From Bradysia coprophila (taxonomy: Eukaryota; Arthropoda; Insecta; Diptera; Sciaridae), in contig NW_023503307.1 of the NCBI RefSeq assembly GCF_014529535.1, forward strand, positions 828,797 through 892,796: a stretch of DNA of 64,000 nt. The letters run 5' to 3'. Made by a program: the position numbers and the translations under genes. Shown here in pieces: positions 1-12,500 of the stretch. The notes below the pieces were generated by a model. That model did no database searches and was not told where the DNA came from. It was given only the letters and a program-made list of their open reading frames with translations. Every line of letters starts with the position of its first letter. The first letter of the stretch is position 1.

Positions 1-3000
1 TACAGCGAGTTTGCTACAAAAAAATCTATTCTAGAATGTGTCGTGTTTAGCATCGCTGTGAAGCTAAGGACCTCCGCTACACGTAACACACATCATCAGA
101 AATCTGCTGATACACGGTTTGATTGGAAAATGTTTCATACTGGTTGATTCTTGAAGAAAAGACCAGCGTTTCTCGAGAGACGACAAATCAAATTTATTTT
201 GAATTTAGGCTCAAAGTTTACGTGCTACTCGCTTCATAATAGAAATTATTTATTTTATTAAAACAGGAGTTATGCTTTCTTGGCTTAAAGATTTGGAGTC
301 TCACTCTTTCCATGTGAGTAATAAAAACCAATGGGGCATCGGACGACGTACTAGTTTACTCTGAGAAAACTACAAGCAGCTTCCTTGTTCTCAGAGCTGA
401 ATACGGTTGTTTCGTGAAGTTTTACGCTGAAAACCACAACAGCACAATAAGCACAACAGCTAAATAAAATTTGCTGACAAGTGTTGAAAACGTCGTCAAC
501 ATCTATGTTAGGGCTGCTCTGACTCCGGGGAGTGTGGGATATTGGGCTAATGAGGTGTTTTTCTGGTCCGGAAGGCTTAAATATTGGACCCGTATCTTTT
601 TTTAGAATTTTAAAAAATAGTTTAGGCATGGGGAGCAAGTCATTTGTACAAATGTACGAATACGTTGGTTAGAAGAGTAAAAAAGATGTAAAAGAACTTG
701 TCGAAACAAAGTTGTGTTCAGCCGCACTGTGATATAAGACTAGGTTAATACCTAAATTGGACCGAAAATAATTTATTGATGAGTCACTTAATATACCTTA
801 TGTCACAAAGACTGTCGTGGGTATGTAACTGAATGTTGAATAAAAAGAAGCTGAATGGTTCTCAATTTCCAAAAAAAGTCAATAAATTATGAAAACACAA
901 AAAAAAATCCGGAAAATGTCAGATATTTCGATGGATTATGCCAAAAGGAAAATTTAAAGAAGATTTTCGTTCATAATAACAAAATTTGATATGAAAATAT
1001 ATTATTTCGCTGCCAACTGTGGATATAATTTATGATTTTCAGTCTATTAATGGACTAACTAACGAACTAACTAACTCTAACTACCAAACATATCACTACA
1101 AATAGTGGTAGTTAATATTAAATTAGATCAGGGAATTGCCTTGCTTAAAGCAATGTCCGCATTATGAAAATTACTTTCGGTTACACTAAATAGTATTTGA
1201 AACAATATCACGGTTCTATTATACACAATAATACCCGACTCTATTCCATGTAATAAAATAACATCAAAATTCATAGCCATCATAATCGAAATATTGTGCA
1301 ATTTAAAGGGTTAAATTCATTAGCTACAACAAACCATCTGTTATTGTTATAAATAACACCAACAAAAGGTATTACATTCTGTTCTCTGATACACTTTACA
1401 CGAAAATATGCAGAAAGAGTTTTGTGCGGTCCTATACTATGTGTACATATGTGGATGGCACAGTGAGCGAAAATATACCATACAAAACACGGTGCACACA
1501 CTCTACAAATTGGCAATAAAAACACAAACAATAACTTCCCCTATTTTACAACTGATGCTATGATTTTATATGTAATTTCGAGGGCGTACAAATGGTAACC
1601 GATCTACTGAAGATTACGTCCAAAGGGGATTTATGATTTATGATTATTATCGTGTAGTTACATTTTGATGAAGTTAGATATGGCTATACGTTTCGTATGT
1701 TATTTTTATTTTATTCCTTTGCTTCTCGTTTTTTCCATCCTTCTGTTTTCGGGTAATATCAATATGTCGAATATGTCGACAATAAGAATGATGAGGAATG
1801 TGTATAATACGAAAAATTGTTGGCTTTGCTTTCCGTTTTTTTAAGCGACACATAAAACCGTCGTGTATATGTATAATATTCTCGTTATTAACCAAAGACG
1901 GTAAACAAGTCCCATTTTTTTTCATTTTTTTTCTTCAAATTTATCGCATTGTGCAGTGCAAGCGAAAAGAGAATAAAAAAAAATGTAATCGCAACAATCC
2001 CGCAAAGGCAACATTTTCCATACATAGGACGACGTATTATGTATATATTTACCGAGTAAATTAAATTAAAACCTAATTTCGTACAACAAATACAAAAATC
2101 CTATCTTGGGGCCATATATAAAAGTTTTCGGTGCTCTTCTTTAATTTTATGCTTTGTACTAGGGGTGTTTACCAATTTCTAAGCCTCAAAACATCGTCCA
2201 TAAAAGTGAAAATTTCTGGTGTACTTTTTTATGTATAGAAAAATTATTGCCGACGGATATTTGACTTTAAAATGTTTATGTTTAATGGTTGTATTACACA
2301 AGCAGCAGCGGAATGGTTTACATTGTTTATTAAATTAGATTTACTTTATGTTTGGAACTGAAATAATGGTAAACATAAGTTAGTTTTTCGATTTAACTAG
2401 CAGCTCCCATTATATACCCGTCAGGGATCTTTTCCTTTCAATTTTGGTTTTCTTTCGTAAGATACGCTAAACTAAACGTTAACAGAAATACCAACAAAAA
2501 AGCCTTAACTCAATATTACTATTTGTAACCAATTTCCGCTAGGTGTTTTCTGAATAGCAACCTAATGAAAGCGAAAATATAATTTATAAATGTCATGTGC
2601 TGGACGATACTATCTTCCCTTTCCAAGGACTATATTTTATTTCCCGGGAATTAATAAATTTTTATAGAAAATTAGATCATAAATAGAGTGACGATATAAA
2701 GGAATTAAAAATGAATTTGGTGATTGTTTTTTGATTCATATCAAACATTACCGGCCGAATTGTTCGCCCTCTGGTTAATAAATTGTGTTAAACTTAGTGG
2801 TTATTGTTGATAAAATATTTAACAATTTCAACATTTAGTTAATTAGTTTTTTTTTATGCGAAAGGTAGACATGTCTCATGTTTTGAACATCACATCTTCA
2901 CTCTCAATGAAGATTAATGTCCATGACGATAATAGCTCAAATGACTGGAATTTTGATAACTTTCGATTACCGGATCTTTATGTTCTTCATAATCATGTAG

Positions 3001-3249
3001 TTTAAAACCTGTCCCATGATGTTTCACAGGTACATTTCACACATCCAAGAATACCGAATCGGTGTCAAAAAACGTATGAAGTTTACTATTTTTATTGAAT
3101 AGTCTGTCGTGCCAGACCAGTTAAAAATCTGAAATTTTTTCTTGTCTAGCCCAATATGCCTTTATTTATAAAATTAGCTTTCAAATTTCATTCTTCATTT
3201 GATTGTTAATCACGGTGCCCTCACATTGAAATTAATTGCTGCTTGCCAA

Positions 3250-3374
3250 CCCTGGACTTTACTTAAATAGTCGAGCAATGCCTCCAAATAAATTTCTAAA
3301 AATCCAAAACTGAATTCTAGATTTTTAGAAATTTGTTTGAAGGTATTCCACGACTATTTAAGTAAAGTCCAGGG
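3250..3374. repeat. Short palindromic repeat
   Basis: The 24-bp end beginning CCCTGGACTTTACTTAAATA recurs inverted at the right end. The inner parts (AAATTTCTAAAAATC and its complement) also pair, giving a near-continuous hairpin of about 125 bp. It looks like a MITE; no target duplication was identified. Confidence 0.7.
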
Positions 3375-3412
3375 CGCCGAAAGTTCACAAGACGCAATTA
3401 TTTTGAATGTGT

Positions 3413-3985
3413 TAACCAAAATAAAGTTTTTCTGAACGTTACCCAAAAAATGACTTTGCTTAGTCTTCGGCTAGATTCTTCCCTATAGTCGACTTGTGAA
3501 AATAGCGACATTTCCCATACATTTTCAAGATTCTTAAGAAAGTGATGAAACAGCTACCGGGGTTGTTTTATTCTTTAACGATGTTATTCTCAGCAAAAAA
3601 TTGTTCTAAAAAATGTAATTTTTTTTACAAAGCTTATTCGATGTATCAAATTGCACCAAAAATACACCTAAAGCAGCTTTGTAAAAAAAATTAAAATTTT
3701 TAGAGATATGCCGTAGATCAATTTTTTGCTGAGAATAATGTTAACGTTAACGTTAACGCTAATCGATAAAAAATAAGAAAAACGCCGGTAGGCAACAGTT
3801 CTGTTTCATCACTTTCTGAAGAATCTTGAAAATGTATGGGAAATGTCGCTAGTTTCACAAGTCGACTATGGGGAAGAATCTAGCCGAAGGCCAAGCAAAG
3901 CGGGTTTGAACTCCTTTTAGGTCCTGGCACTCGGATCCGAAGTCATTTTTTGGGTAACCTTCAGAAAAACTTTATTTTTGTTAAG
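3413..3985. repeat. Long fold-back element (~570 bp)
   Basis: The left arm (about 3413-3620) and right arm (about 3720-3985) are inverted copies. Shared blocks include AATAAAGTTTTTCTGAA, GACTTTGCTT/AAGCAAAG, TCGGCTAGATTCTTCCC, AGTCGACTTGTGAAA and TTTCCCATACATTTTCAAGA, all in mirrored order. It has no coding capacity. The right arm carries an extra stretch near 3905-3945 that is absent from the left. Likely a non-autonomous fold-back transposon. Confidence 0.8.
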
Positions 3986-5370
3986 GGACATCGTGTAATG
4001 TACTATAGACTATATAGGGTCATACTATACTGTGCTATACTAGGCCCTTCAAGGGCTTGAAAATAGAAGTCGCATGCTCTTCGTTTCGGGTAGTGTCATA
4101 TTTTTACACAGGTTTTGATGGACTCAAGGTGACGTGAGGCACTTCATCTATTTAAAGTACTGTCAAGGGTTTAAGACAAAATATTTTACTTCAATGATTT
4201 CGTTAATGAAATTACACTTTAGTCAAATATTGCTTCTTGCTTTCGTCGTTGTCTTTAAACAAATGAACTTTTAAGTAAATTTATGACTTTGCTGAAAATT
4301 TCAAGAAATAAGAATGAACCCTGGTGACCCATTTGCTTACAAATTATGGTTTTGGTTAAACAACAGATCGAAACTTCAAACAGAAAAGTAAATTTTAATA
4401 AGCGGAAGTGGAAATTGTTTTTTTTTATGTTACTCGGTAGATTAAGATTTAGAACTAAGTTTTAATTCTATTTGCTCAAAATATATAATTTATGATATTG
4501 CTATAGAGGAGTTCTGACAGTTTTGTCTGAAAAACTGATATCTAATCTTTAAAATTCAGGTTTAAAATAGGCGTTGTGATGAAGAATAATTGTGTAGTTA
4601 TCACACCATTCCATTCAGTTATAAATGTTATAAATGTTCGGAAAATGATAATCAATTTGATTGAAGAAAGGAAATTCGTCTTCTCAATTTTTTTAAATTG
4701 GATACGTCAGGAGTGGCAACGTTTGAAAATATGTTTCGAGCAGTTTAAGTTGTAATTCCAAGAGAGGCGGTAATGACAACCTTTGCATGCAATACCTCCG
4801 AACAATGAATCTGTATAGACCAGCATGGTAGAACCTTTAGATATAAAACTACGAAGATGTCGACGTCGACGATGAGAAAACATTTACAATTGAACGTTTT
4901 TCTAAATTCACTGATAAAATTCTTTAATTTACAAATTTTACTTTTTCACGCAATTCTATTCCAATATCCGTACTAACAAAACGAAAGTCAAGAGCATGGC
5001 AGATCTTATCAAACATCGATTATTCGTTTATATAATACTTTCAGCAAATGTTGTTGAGGACCACATAATGATCAATAAGAGCTAAATTTGATTGAATGGG
5101 AATTTCCCATTAGGTGAACGCGATAATTCGACGTTTTCCACGAAGAAAACATGAAAAACAAAATGTAAACGAATAAACAAAAAAATCTGAATTAACACTT
5201 CCGTGGGCAAAATACTCTATTTGTTCCCATACTCTTTAGCTAAAAATGAGAGCTGGGACAAAAGAAACATTTTCTCCACTGGATCGTCAATTCTCGGAAT
5301 CTGACATTTTCTCAATTTGAGTGGACGGAAAGAGAATTTTCACAACACACTCTTAATAATAATTTTCTCA

Positions 5371-5692
5371 ATTAAGTTCCAAACAAATTTTTTTTATCGA
5401 TGGAGAACCTAATTATAAGACACTTTGTCTCGTATCATATGCCAAAAAAAGTTACAACTTTTTTTATAAATCATTTTGAAAGTCACTAAAAACACGAAAA
5501 TTTGAATAGAAATACAGTATGTCATCAAAAAATTTTGTATTTCGATTCGAATTTTCGTGTATTCAGTGACTTTCAAAATGAATTATAAAAAATGTTTTAA
5601 CTTTTTTTGGCATATGATACGAGACCAAGTGTCTTATAATTAGGTTCTCCATCGATAAAAAATAGAATACATTTTTGTTTGGAACTCAAATT
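5371..5692. repeat. Palindromic MITE, family P, copy 1
   Basis: The ends read AGTTCCAAAC and GTTTGGAACT. The arms contain ATCGATGGAGAACCTAATTA, AAGTCACT and the centre ATTTCGATTCGAATTTTCGT, so nearly the whole 320 bp folds on itself. The same element recurs at 15599-15931. Confidence 0.85.
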
Positions 5693-6503
5693 GACGATAA
5701 TAAAGTGACGATAAGTAAAACTTTCGTTGCCATTATTCACAAAAAATGTTGTATGCAACTCCATGATAAATGATTTTTTAGGCATTACCGCCTTGATTGA
5801 CAATATACACATCTAGTGCTTAAAAAAGCATTATCACTCGTTGGCATAAAAGTTTTTTTTTCTCGCTACTAATGTCGCTACATTATATGGATTTATCATA
5901 AAAAAGTAAATCTACCTGTTCTTTTCTCGAATGAGAACTTTTATTTAATAAAAAAACGAGCTGTCCATTAACGACATTATATTTGTGGCAAATAAAGTAT
6001 GGCGAAAATTGGATGAGAACATTATTGTATGATTGTTTCAAAAGTTACATCAAACATTAATCATTTGCTTTAAGCTAAAAAAGTGGATGGAGTTTCAAAA
6101 GTTGAACATAAAATTAACCAAACCTATTTTTACGTAATAAGTATAGAACACTAACGCTCAGTTTTTACAACAAAAAAAAACAGGGGCTAAAATCCTTCTT
6201 GAAAATTTTACGTCTTAGGTGCGAGAATAAAATTTAACGACTTCAGGAAGCTTAATATTCTGTGGATAATCCCTGATAAGCTTACCATATCAACCAATGT
6301 TTTATTAATTAGAGCTCGTTTCGTCGTATTTTCGATGAAATTACATTTTGGATTAAAAAAAATGCTACAACCAAGAGAAATAATTTTAAAGAGAGAATAA
6401 CGAACACAAAAAGGTTTAATATAACAATTAGATTGCATTTACCACCACCATTAGTCAAAATGACCATTTTCGACGTTTAAAAAAACTGACTTCTAATTTC
6501 AAG

Positions 6504-8328
6504 ATGCATCACACAATGGATGGGCTTGACATGCTTGATCCAGCTGGTTCGATGACCACTTTAACACCAATGTCAGATACGCCAACGTCACATCACCAAT
6601 TGCATGGATCCTATCACGGAATGAACCATATGATGGGACATCATCACGGTAATTAGTTCTCTCGCTTTTTGATGGTGAATGTAAATTTAAATTTTCGAAT
6701 TCATTTCCATTGCTTGCGATTCAAGGTGGACCATTAGGCGGTCATACGCCGGGTAGGCATTATGGTAAAAGTTAATTGACCATCGGTTCAATATTGATAA
6801 TACGAACATTTTTCTTTTTCTTTACCCTTTTCTCGTCCATTTGCGAACTGTGGAACTTTCAGGTCATCACGGGCATCCGGGAGCACATCATCCGGCAATG
6901 GCTGCTGCCGTCGCAGCTGCTGGCTTACATCCGGACACCGACACCGACCCTAGGGAATTAGAAGCGTTCGCTGAACGTTTCAAGCAGAGGCGAATAAAAT
7001 TAGGTAGTGGCGTATCGAAGTGCTGTATTGTTGTCTTAATTTTTTGCTATATTCAAGGTGTAACGCAAGCGGACGTAGGCAAAGCATTAGCCAATTTAAA
7101 GTTGCCTGGTGTGGGCGCCTTATCACAAAGTACCATATGTAGATTTGAAAGCTTAACGTTGTCACACAACAATATGATAGCTTTAAAACCGATACTGCAA
7201 GCTTGGCTGGAGGAAGCCGAAGCGCAAGCAAAGAATAAACGACGAGATCCAGATGCGCCGAGCGTTTTACCAGCTGGAGAGAAGAAAAGGTAGGCGTAAC
7301 TTTATACTGATATTCGAAATTGTTTTAGTTGTTTTTCTTAATTTTATAATTTTTGTTGAAATTTTTTAGTAATTAAAATTTTAATTTCAAGAAAATTGTC
7401 CTGAGTTTTTTTTATTTTTATTTTTTAACTCTTACCCACATTTCCACTAAGTTTAAACGTGTTTAAAGGAATGATCATCACAAAACGATGCCTTTACACT
7501 TAAACAAATTATCAAACGCCTGTTGATGTTGATTGCTTTCGAAGTCCCGATTTCTATGACAAGGTTTGAAATTTTCTACCTCCTTCAGAAAAAAGTTGGT
7601 GTTTTCTCAGGGATCAGTCATAAACTACGTAACGTAAAAATCAGAATTTTGGAGACCATTCCTTTTTACTTAAAATGAAAAGGATTTCCAAAAAATGTTT
7701 GGGACTCATACATACAATCCTCATATCCCCACCCCCTCTCTGCGTTACGTAATTTAAGAAAGATTCGTAAACAATCACATCTTTATTTATTTGAAATGTC
7801 TGACATGACTCAGAAGTGTCGAAAGAAATTTTATATGACTTGCTCGCCCCAGTCACGGCTTTACGAATCAAAATTTTCAATTTTCTAAAAGTTGAGATAC
7901 AGTTTAAAATTCAATGTAAGAGATGGAATGGAAATGCGTTGACAGAGAAAACCGTAAGTTTTTTGTGTTATTTAATTTATACTTTTGTTTAATTTATTTT
8001 TCTTTTCATTGTCGCCCAATTACTCCTCTACCACCTATTTTCATTCAAAGAATTTTATTCTTTTATTTCTATTTATTTTGCAATGAAACATTAACACATA
8101 AATTATTGTTGTAATCTATATCGAAGCCTTTTTTCAAGAAAAAGGACTTCCATCGCAGCACCAGAAAAACGATCCCTAGAAGCCTATTTTGCCGTCCAGC
8201 CACGACCATCCGGTGAGAAAATAGCAGCAATTGCCGAAAAATTGGATCTAAAGAAAAACGTTGTACGAGTGTGGTTCTGTAATCAGCGTCAGAAACAGAA
8301 ACGAATGAAATTCGCTGCCCAACACTGA
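6504..8328 (+). CDS. acj6: Acj6/POU4 (Brn-3) class IV POU-homeodomain transcription factor, 3' exons
   Basis: Exons 6504-6648, 6726-6752, 6863-7003, 7058-7289 and 8139-8328 join in frame to 244 residues. A His/Gly-rich linker ([13 protein letters not shown]..., [16 protein letters not shown]) leads into the POU-specific domain (about residues 70-150; [31 protein letters not shown]) and the POU homeodomain (about 180-240) with the hallmark [11 protein letters not shown]. The first exon starts at an acceptor (ttctaatttcaag) and the family's N-terminus is missing, so this is the 3' part of the gene; the ATG at 6504 need not be the start. In flies Acj6 is a nuclear DNA-binding factor that specifies olfactory and other neurons. 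The frame stops at TGA (8326-8328) after ...RMKFAAQH, similar to vertebrate Brn3 C-termini. The 27-nt microexon and the 54-nt intron inside the POU-specific domain are notable. The family call is very secure. Confidence 0.95.
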
Positions 8329-8427
8329 CAGACGAACGGTGCAGCTGCTCAATTAAGCCTACTCGGTAGTGTGACTAGTTCAATGAACGGATCCGGAAAT
8401 TCTGCAGTTTCGTCCTTTGGGTACTAA
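8329..8427 (+). other. acj6: In-frame extension after acj6 TGA (readthrough candidate)
   Basis: Directly after the TGA the same frame stays open for 32 codons to TAA at 8425-8427. It encodes a Ser/Gly/Asn/Ala-rich tail that includes SVTSSMNGSGNSAVSSFGY. That ending resembles the C-terminus I recall for the main Drosophila Acj6/I-POU isoform (ending GFGY). The stop context is TGA followed by C, the leaky context. Readthrough, or a splice variant bypassing the stop, could use it; I see no GT donor upstream in this exon that would do the latter cleanly. Confidence 0.55.
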
Positions 8428-10529
8428 AGCAAACACAAAAAAAATTTACTGTCATAAACGTATAAAAAAATAATGGAAAATAATTTCTCTCCAGTTTCAA
8501 GTAAAAGAAAAAATGAAAAAAAAAATAAAAAAAAATTATAAAAAAAATTCAAAATATGTGCTAAAAGAAAAGCTTATTGCTTGTTTAAATAAAAACCAGC
8601 ATTTCGATAAAACGACATATATGACCGATGCTAATTTTTATTTTGGCAAGCTGTAAAACCAAATAAACTACAACAACAAAAAAAAACATAAAATTGTATT
8701 GTAAAATGTAAATACAAACAGAAGTTCGTTTTGTATAAAAATTAGTAATTAAATATATTTTTAACAAAGACAAATAATTTATAAAATAAGTCCAATTGCA
8801 ATATGTAATTTAATAAAAGAAATGAAAAAGAAAAAAATTTAAATTATAAACTAAGTCGATGAAAAAGTGAAAGCAAGGAGAAAATGAAAAAAAAAGAAAC
8901 AAACAAACCATTATAAATTTAGGCTAATTTTTAATTATTTTAGAAAAACTTAAGGAATTATTATATCAGTAAAGTAAAAAAAGCAGAAAAATGAACATAG
9001 AAGAAAGAAAACCCCGTCGTTATTATTTTATGACTTTTCCCAATTTTATTTCCAATTTAATTTTAACTACAAAATATCGATATGTGCAATATAATTTCTA
9101 TGATTTAACTCGATAAATATTTTTTTAAAGGAAAATCAAACCATCAAATTTTCCTTTATTTTTGATGTTGCTATCTTCGTATATTTAAAAATTATCATTG
9201 CAGTCAAGAGAAAAAAAATCGTAACGAAAAAAGAAAACAAAACAAAAAAAACTTTCTTTTAGTGAAAAAAAAAAACAACAACCAAGAAACAGTGTTATTT
9301 CTGTAATTACATTTTTATAGATTCGAATAAAAAATTGATTAACAAATTAATGAAATGCATTTTTATCGAAATAGTCAATTTAGAGGGACTAACTGTAAGT
9401 TAATTCGTGTCAAAATTGCTTCTCTCAACAACCCGGACACGGAGCAACGCAACAGTCAGCTAAAGTCGAAATTTCGATATTTTTGAATGGTGATATGTCT
9501 AAGACGAAAAAAGTTTGAAACTCTTTTAATGGTGATAATGGTACAGGATTCCATGCTCTATTAAACGCCGTGAATGGATTTTACAAAATTTGTCTGAATT
9601 GTACAATATTTGAAAAATTTTATTTTCGCCATCCTCGGCGAAACTTCAACTCATCTGTAATACCCAGGTAGACCCTTCTTGTATCAAAACAATAATGCCC
9701 GATCAGCCTGCAGTCTTGGCTTTACAACGATACCAAACTTATCATTCCAGCCTCACAACAAGTATCTGTTACGACATTTCGTTTGCAGCAAGGTCACTCT
9801 ACGAACAAACATCCCATTCCATTTTTGAGCACTATTGCATCTATTTCCCGTTGGAATGCTGAGACCTTTTCATCATCATCAAATTTAACCTGAATTTGTG
9901 AACGAGTCCTTTAAATCAAGAGCGATAAATTAAAAAAAAAAAATTATAAAATGTTTGCATATCTTACCGTTCTTCGCATTCCACAGATGAAAGATATAGA
10001 AGAAGGTACCCAAGAAAATATTTCAACATTTTCATTAACCTTTACAACACTTACAGAAATAAAGCCAAAACTTTTTTTCTTTTTTAATTCTTTAAGAGAA
10101 TATTAATCGTCTCTGTTAAGAGACTTAACGGAAAGGTACTGACACACAGATGATGCTGCCTTTGGACTACTGCCGACGTGTATACAAGCCGATTGAGTTG
10201 GTTTTGCATGACATGAATTTGACAGAAAATTTGTGAAATAAAATTGAATCGAACATAGTTTTCTCAGCTCAGTGACGGAAAATAAAACTTAATTGAGAAA
10301 AACGTTGCGTACAACGTGATGATAATGCTTTTGTTATCCTGCGGCTGGAAAACGACTCATTACCCTGTAAACAAAACCAGTTTTTCGCATTTTCTGGTCG
10401 CAAGACAACAAAGCACCGTACTGTCTTGCTGGAGTATTTTTTTAATGTCCGATTTTCGTCATAACTTTCTTAGCTTCCAAGTGCTCCCCCACTTTGTATT
10501 TCAGAAATTATCTTTTGGGGCATGAACAC
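8428..10529. other. acj6 3' UTR and AT-rich intergenic DNA
   Basis: A-rich sequence follows the acj6 stop, with several AATAAA-like motifs (for example near 8588 and 8810), consistent with a 3' UTR. No gene was recognised. The ORF at 10316-10525 has no family resemblance. Confidence 0.4.
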
Positions 10530-10865
10530 TAGGGTGGTTCAACTTTGTATGAAATTTAAATTTTTTTTGGGAACTTCAGGCGCGCATCGATATTTCGTTT
10601 CCTTTTTCAATATTAAACAAGAGTCTGGAACATTGTAACTAAAAAAAATTATGTTTAGAGGTTGCACAACGGGTTTCAATTTTTGAGATTTTTAAAATCG
10701 CATGAGTTCAAAAAATTTCACTCCCATTGTGCAACCTCTTAACGTAATTTTTTTGATTCACAATGTACTAGACATTCTTTGAAAATCCAAAAAGGAATTG
10801 GAAAATCAATGCGCACTTAACATTCCGAACAGTTTTCACTTTTCATACAAATTTGAACCACCCTA
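10530..10865. mobile_element. hAT-like MITE with 8-bp TSD
   Basis: The terminal inverted repeats are TAGGGTGGTTCAA and TTGAACCACCCTA. They are flanked by perfect direct repeats ATGAACAC (10522-10529 and 10866-10873). Inner inverted blocks (GAGGTTGCACAA/TTGTGCAACCTC) make it palindromic. It is non-coding. An eroded right end of the same family (TTTTCATACAAATGTGGACCACCC) lies at about 50824-50848. Confidence 0.85.
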
Positions 10866-11309
10866 ATGAACACATCACCCCACTTATTACATATCACATA
10901 TTATGTTGATATCTTCTTGCTACGGCACTGACACACTATGTGTATTGTCACAATTGGCCTCGAGTGATTCGATTCGTCACCATGTTTATAATAAAAATTG
11001 AAAAGAACCAGAGTATCACTCGTGAAATCTATTGTCTTTTGAGGAATGAGGATTTCTTTTTCACTAGAGGGGATCATTAAGACATAAGTGACAATGACTG
11101 CTGGTAAACTTGGCATTATGCACCCATAGTTCTTGTGAGAGGATTTGTCTATTTAAAAAAAAAATGAACAATTTAAATCACAGTTTGCTCCATTTTTATT
11201 TGATGAACTAGTAATATTGTACTATTGTGTTGCTATAATCAATAACGACAAGCAGTTACAACGAAGTATCGATAGACACAATGTGATAGGCACAATATTT
11301 CACTAGTCT

Positions 11310-12500
11310 ATTAGATTGTCCCACGGGCTTTTTAAGCGTGTAATTTACACATTGTGTGTAAAAACTTTCAAAAAGTTTGTAATCTTACACATTTTTGTGT
11401 TTGCTCAAAAAATGTGTAATTTACACATTTTCATAAAAAAAACTCTAATGAAAGGACCAGATGTGCCCTCCGAAGGATATTTCAGTGAAGATTTCTCTCA
11501 GTTTCGACAAGAAATTATTTCATCAATGATTGAATTTCTTAAAGAAATGTTCGAGTGTGACAGTCAGTTAAGAGTGATATTGCCAAAACTGTTTTCAAAT
11601 GTCCAAACATTTGACATATTTTGGGTCATAGGTCCAGAACGGTTGGCGGCCCTTACCGATGACAATACTCTTTATGAAGGTCTGCCAAAGGCCAATATTC
11701 CTACAACATTTAGAAACTTTTAGAAACATTTCTATCTCAAGCTATCACAGAAAAGCTGTTTTCACGACTCCTGACATGCTATTAGCTTTCACAAATTCAC
11801 TCTGAAAATGAATTTATAGACGATTCAAACGAGCCATAGCTTGCACGGACAGCCGAGCCATTGTATTAATTTTCACCAAAACTTGTTCAAGTTTTGACGA
11901 AATCACTCTTGAGAGAATACAATTACGATCGCTCGATCCAGATATCTCAGTTGAACAACTGAGAACGTGTCACCGAGTAGCATGCCCAGATTTAGAGTTT
12001 CGTTTATTCTCATAGGAATATTTCGAGCTGGCTTGTGTCGAAGAGTACCAACAGTCTTCTCCGGTACAATTACTGAAAATTCTCTGTCAGAACAAATTCG
12101 AGACTGTCAAAACAGCACTCGCACGATTAGTGGCAGCAAAACCACATTCCGCGGATGCGGAAAGAATCATCTGATCGTACAATAAAATTAAAACAAAGGA
12201 TAGATCAAATATGGGACTGCTTCAATTACAGAATCAGTTGCACGTTCAGTTGAATATGTGGCCGCTAGAAACGTTTTATAAAAAAAAAACAGACGAGATT
12301 TCCTATATTGAGGAAAAATCCGGAACAATTTTAACGGTGTTTTTGAAGAGGCCGATGAGCGTGTCAGAAAACCTGTCCAACACAAAGTGTGTACTTGCAA
12401 AAAGGTAATTACACACTTTTCAAATTTGCGAATAGATACGTAATAACATTTCAGAAGAAGTGTGTAATTTCTCGAAAAGCTTAAAAGTGTTAGATTGTCC
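11310..12500 (+). pseudogene. Decayed hAT-type transposase fragment
   Basis: Pieces of a transposase-like C-terminus are readable in one direction. An open part at 11456-11720 contains SQFRQEIISSMIEFLKEMFE. After a gap with stops, about 11945-12290 reads CHRVACPDLEF, then TALARLVAAKPHSADAERII, a stop, and SYNKIKTKDRSNM. The AAKPHSADxERxI...YN.LK...RS pattern is the hAT-type dimerisation region of ZBED/ZNF862-like proteins. At least two in-frame stops and a broken middle show it is dead. The flanks hold TGTGTAATT/AATTACACA motifs in both orientations and the sequence TTAGATTGTCC on each side (about 11311 and 12489), plausible subterminal and terminal sequence of the original element. Confidence 0.65.

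Larger units (their letters stand above)
1..6503. other. No recognised exons; probable acj6 upstream intron
   Basis: No open frame here resembles a known protein. The first acj6 exon in the window begins at 6504 behind a splice acceptor, and the family has further N-terminal coding (POU-IV box region) that I cannot find here, so this stretch is most likely part of a large acj6 intron. It is AT-rich and holds three fold-back repeats listed separately. The short ORFs present are AT-driven and I regard them as chance. Confidence 0.5.
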
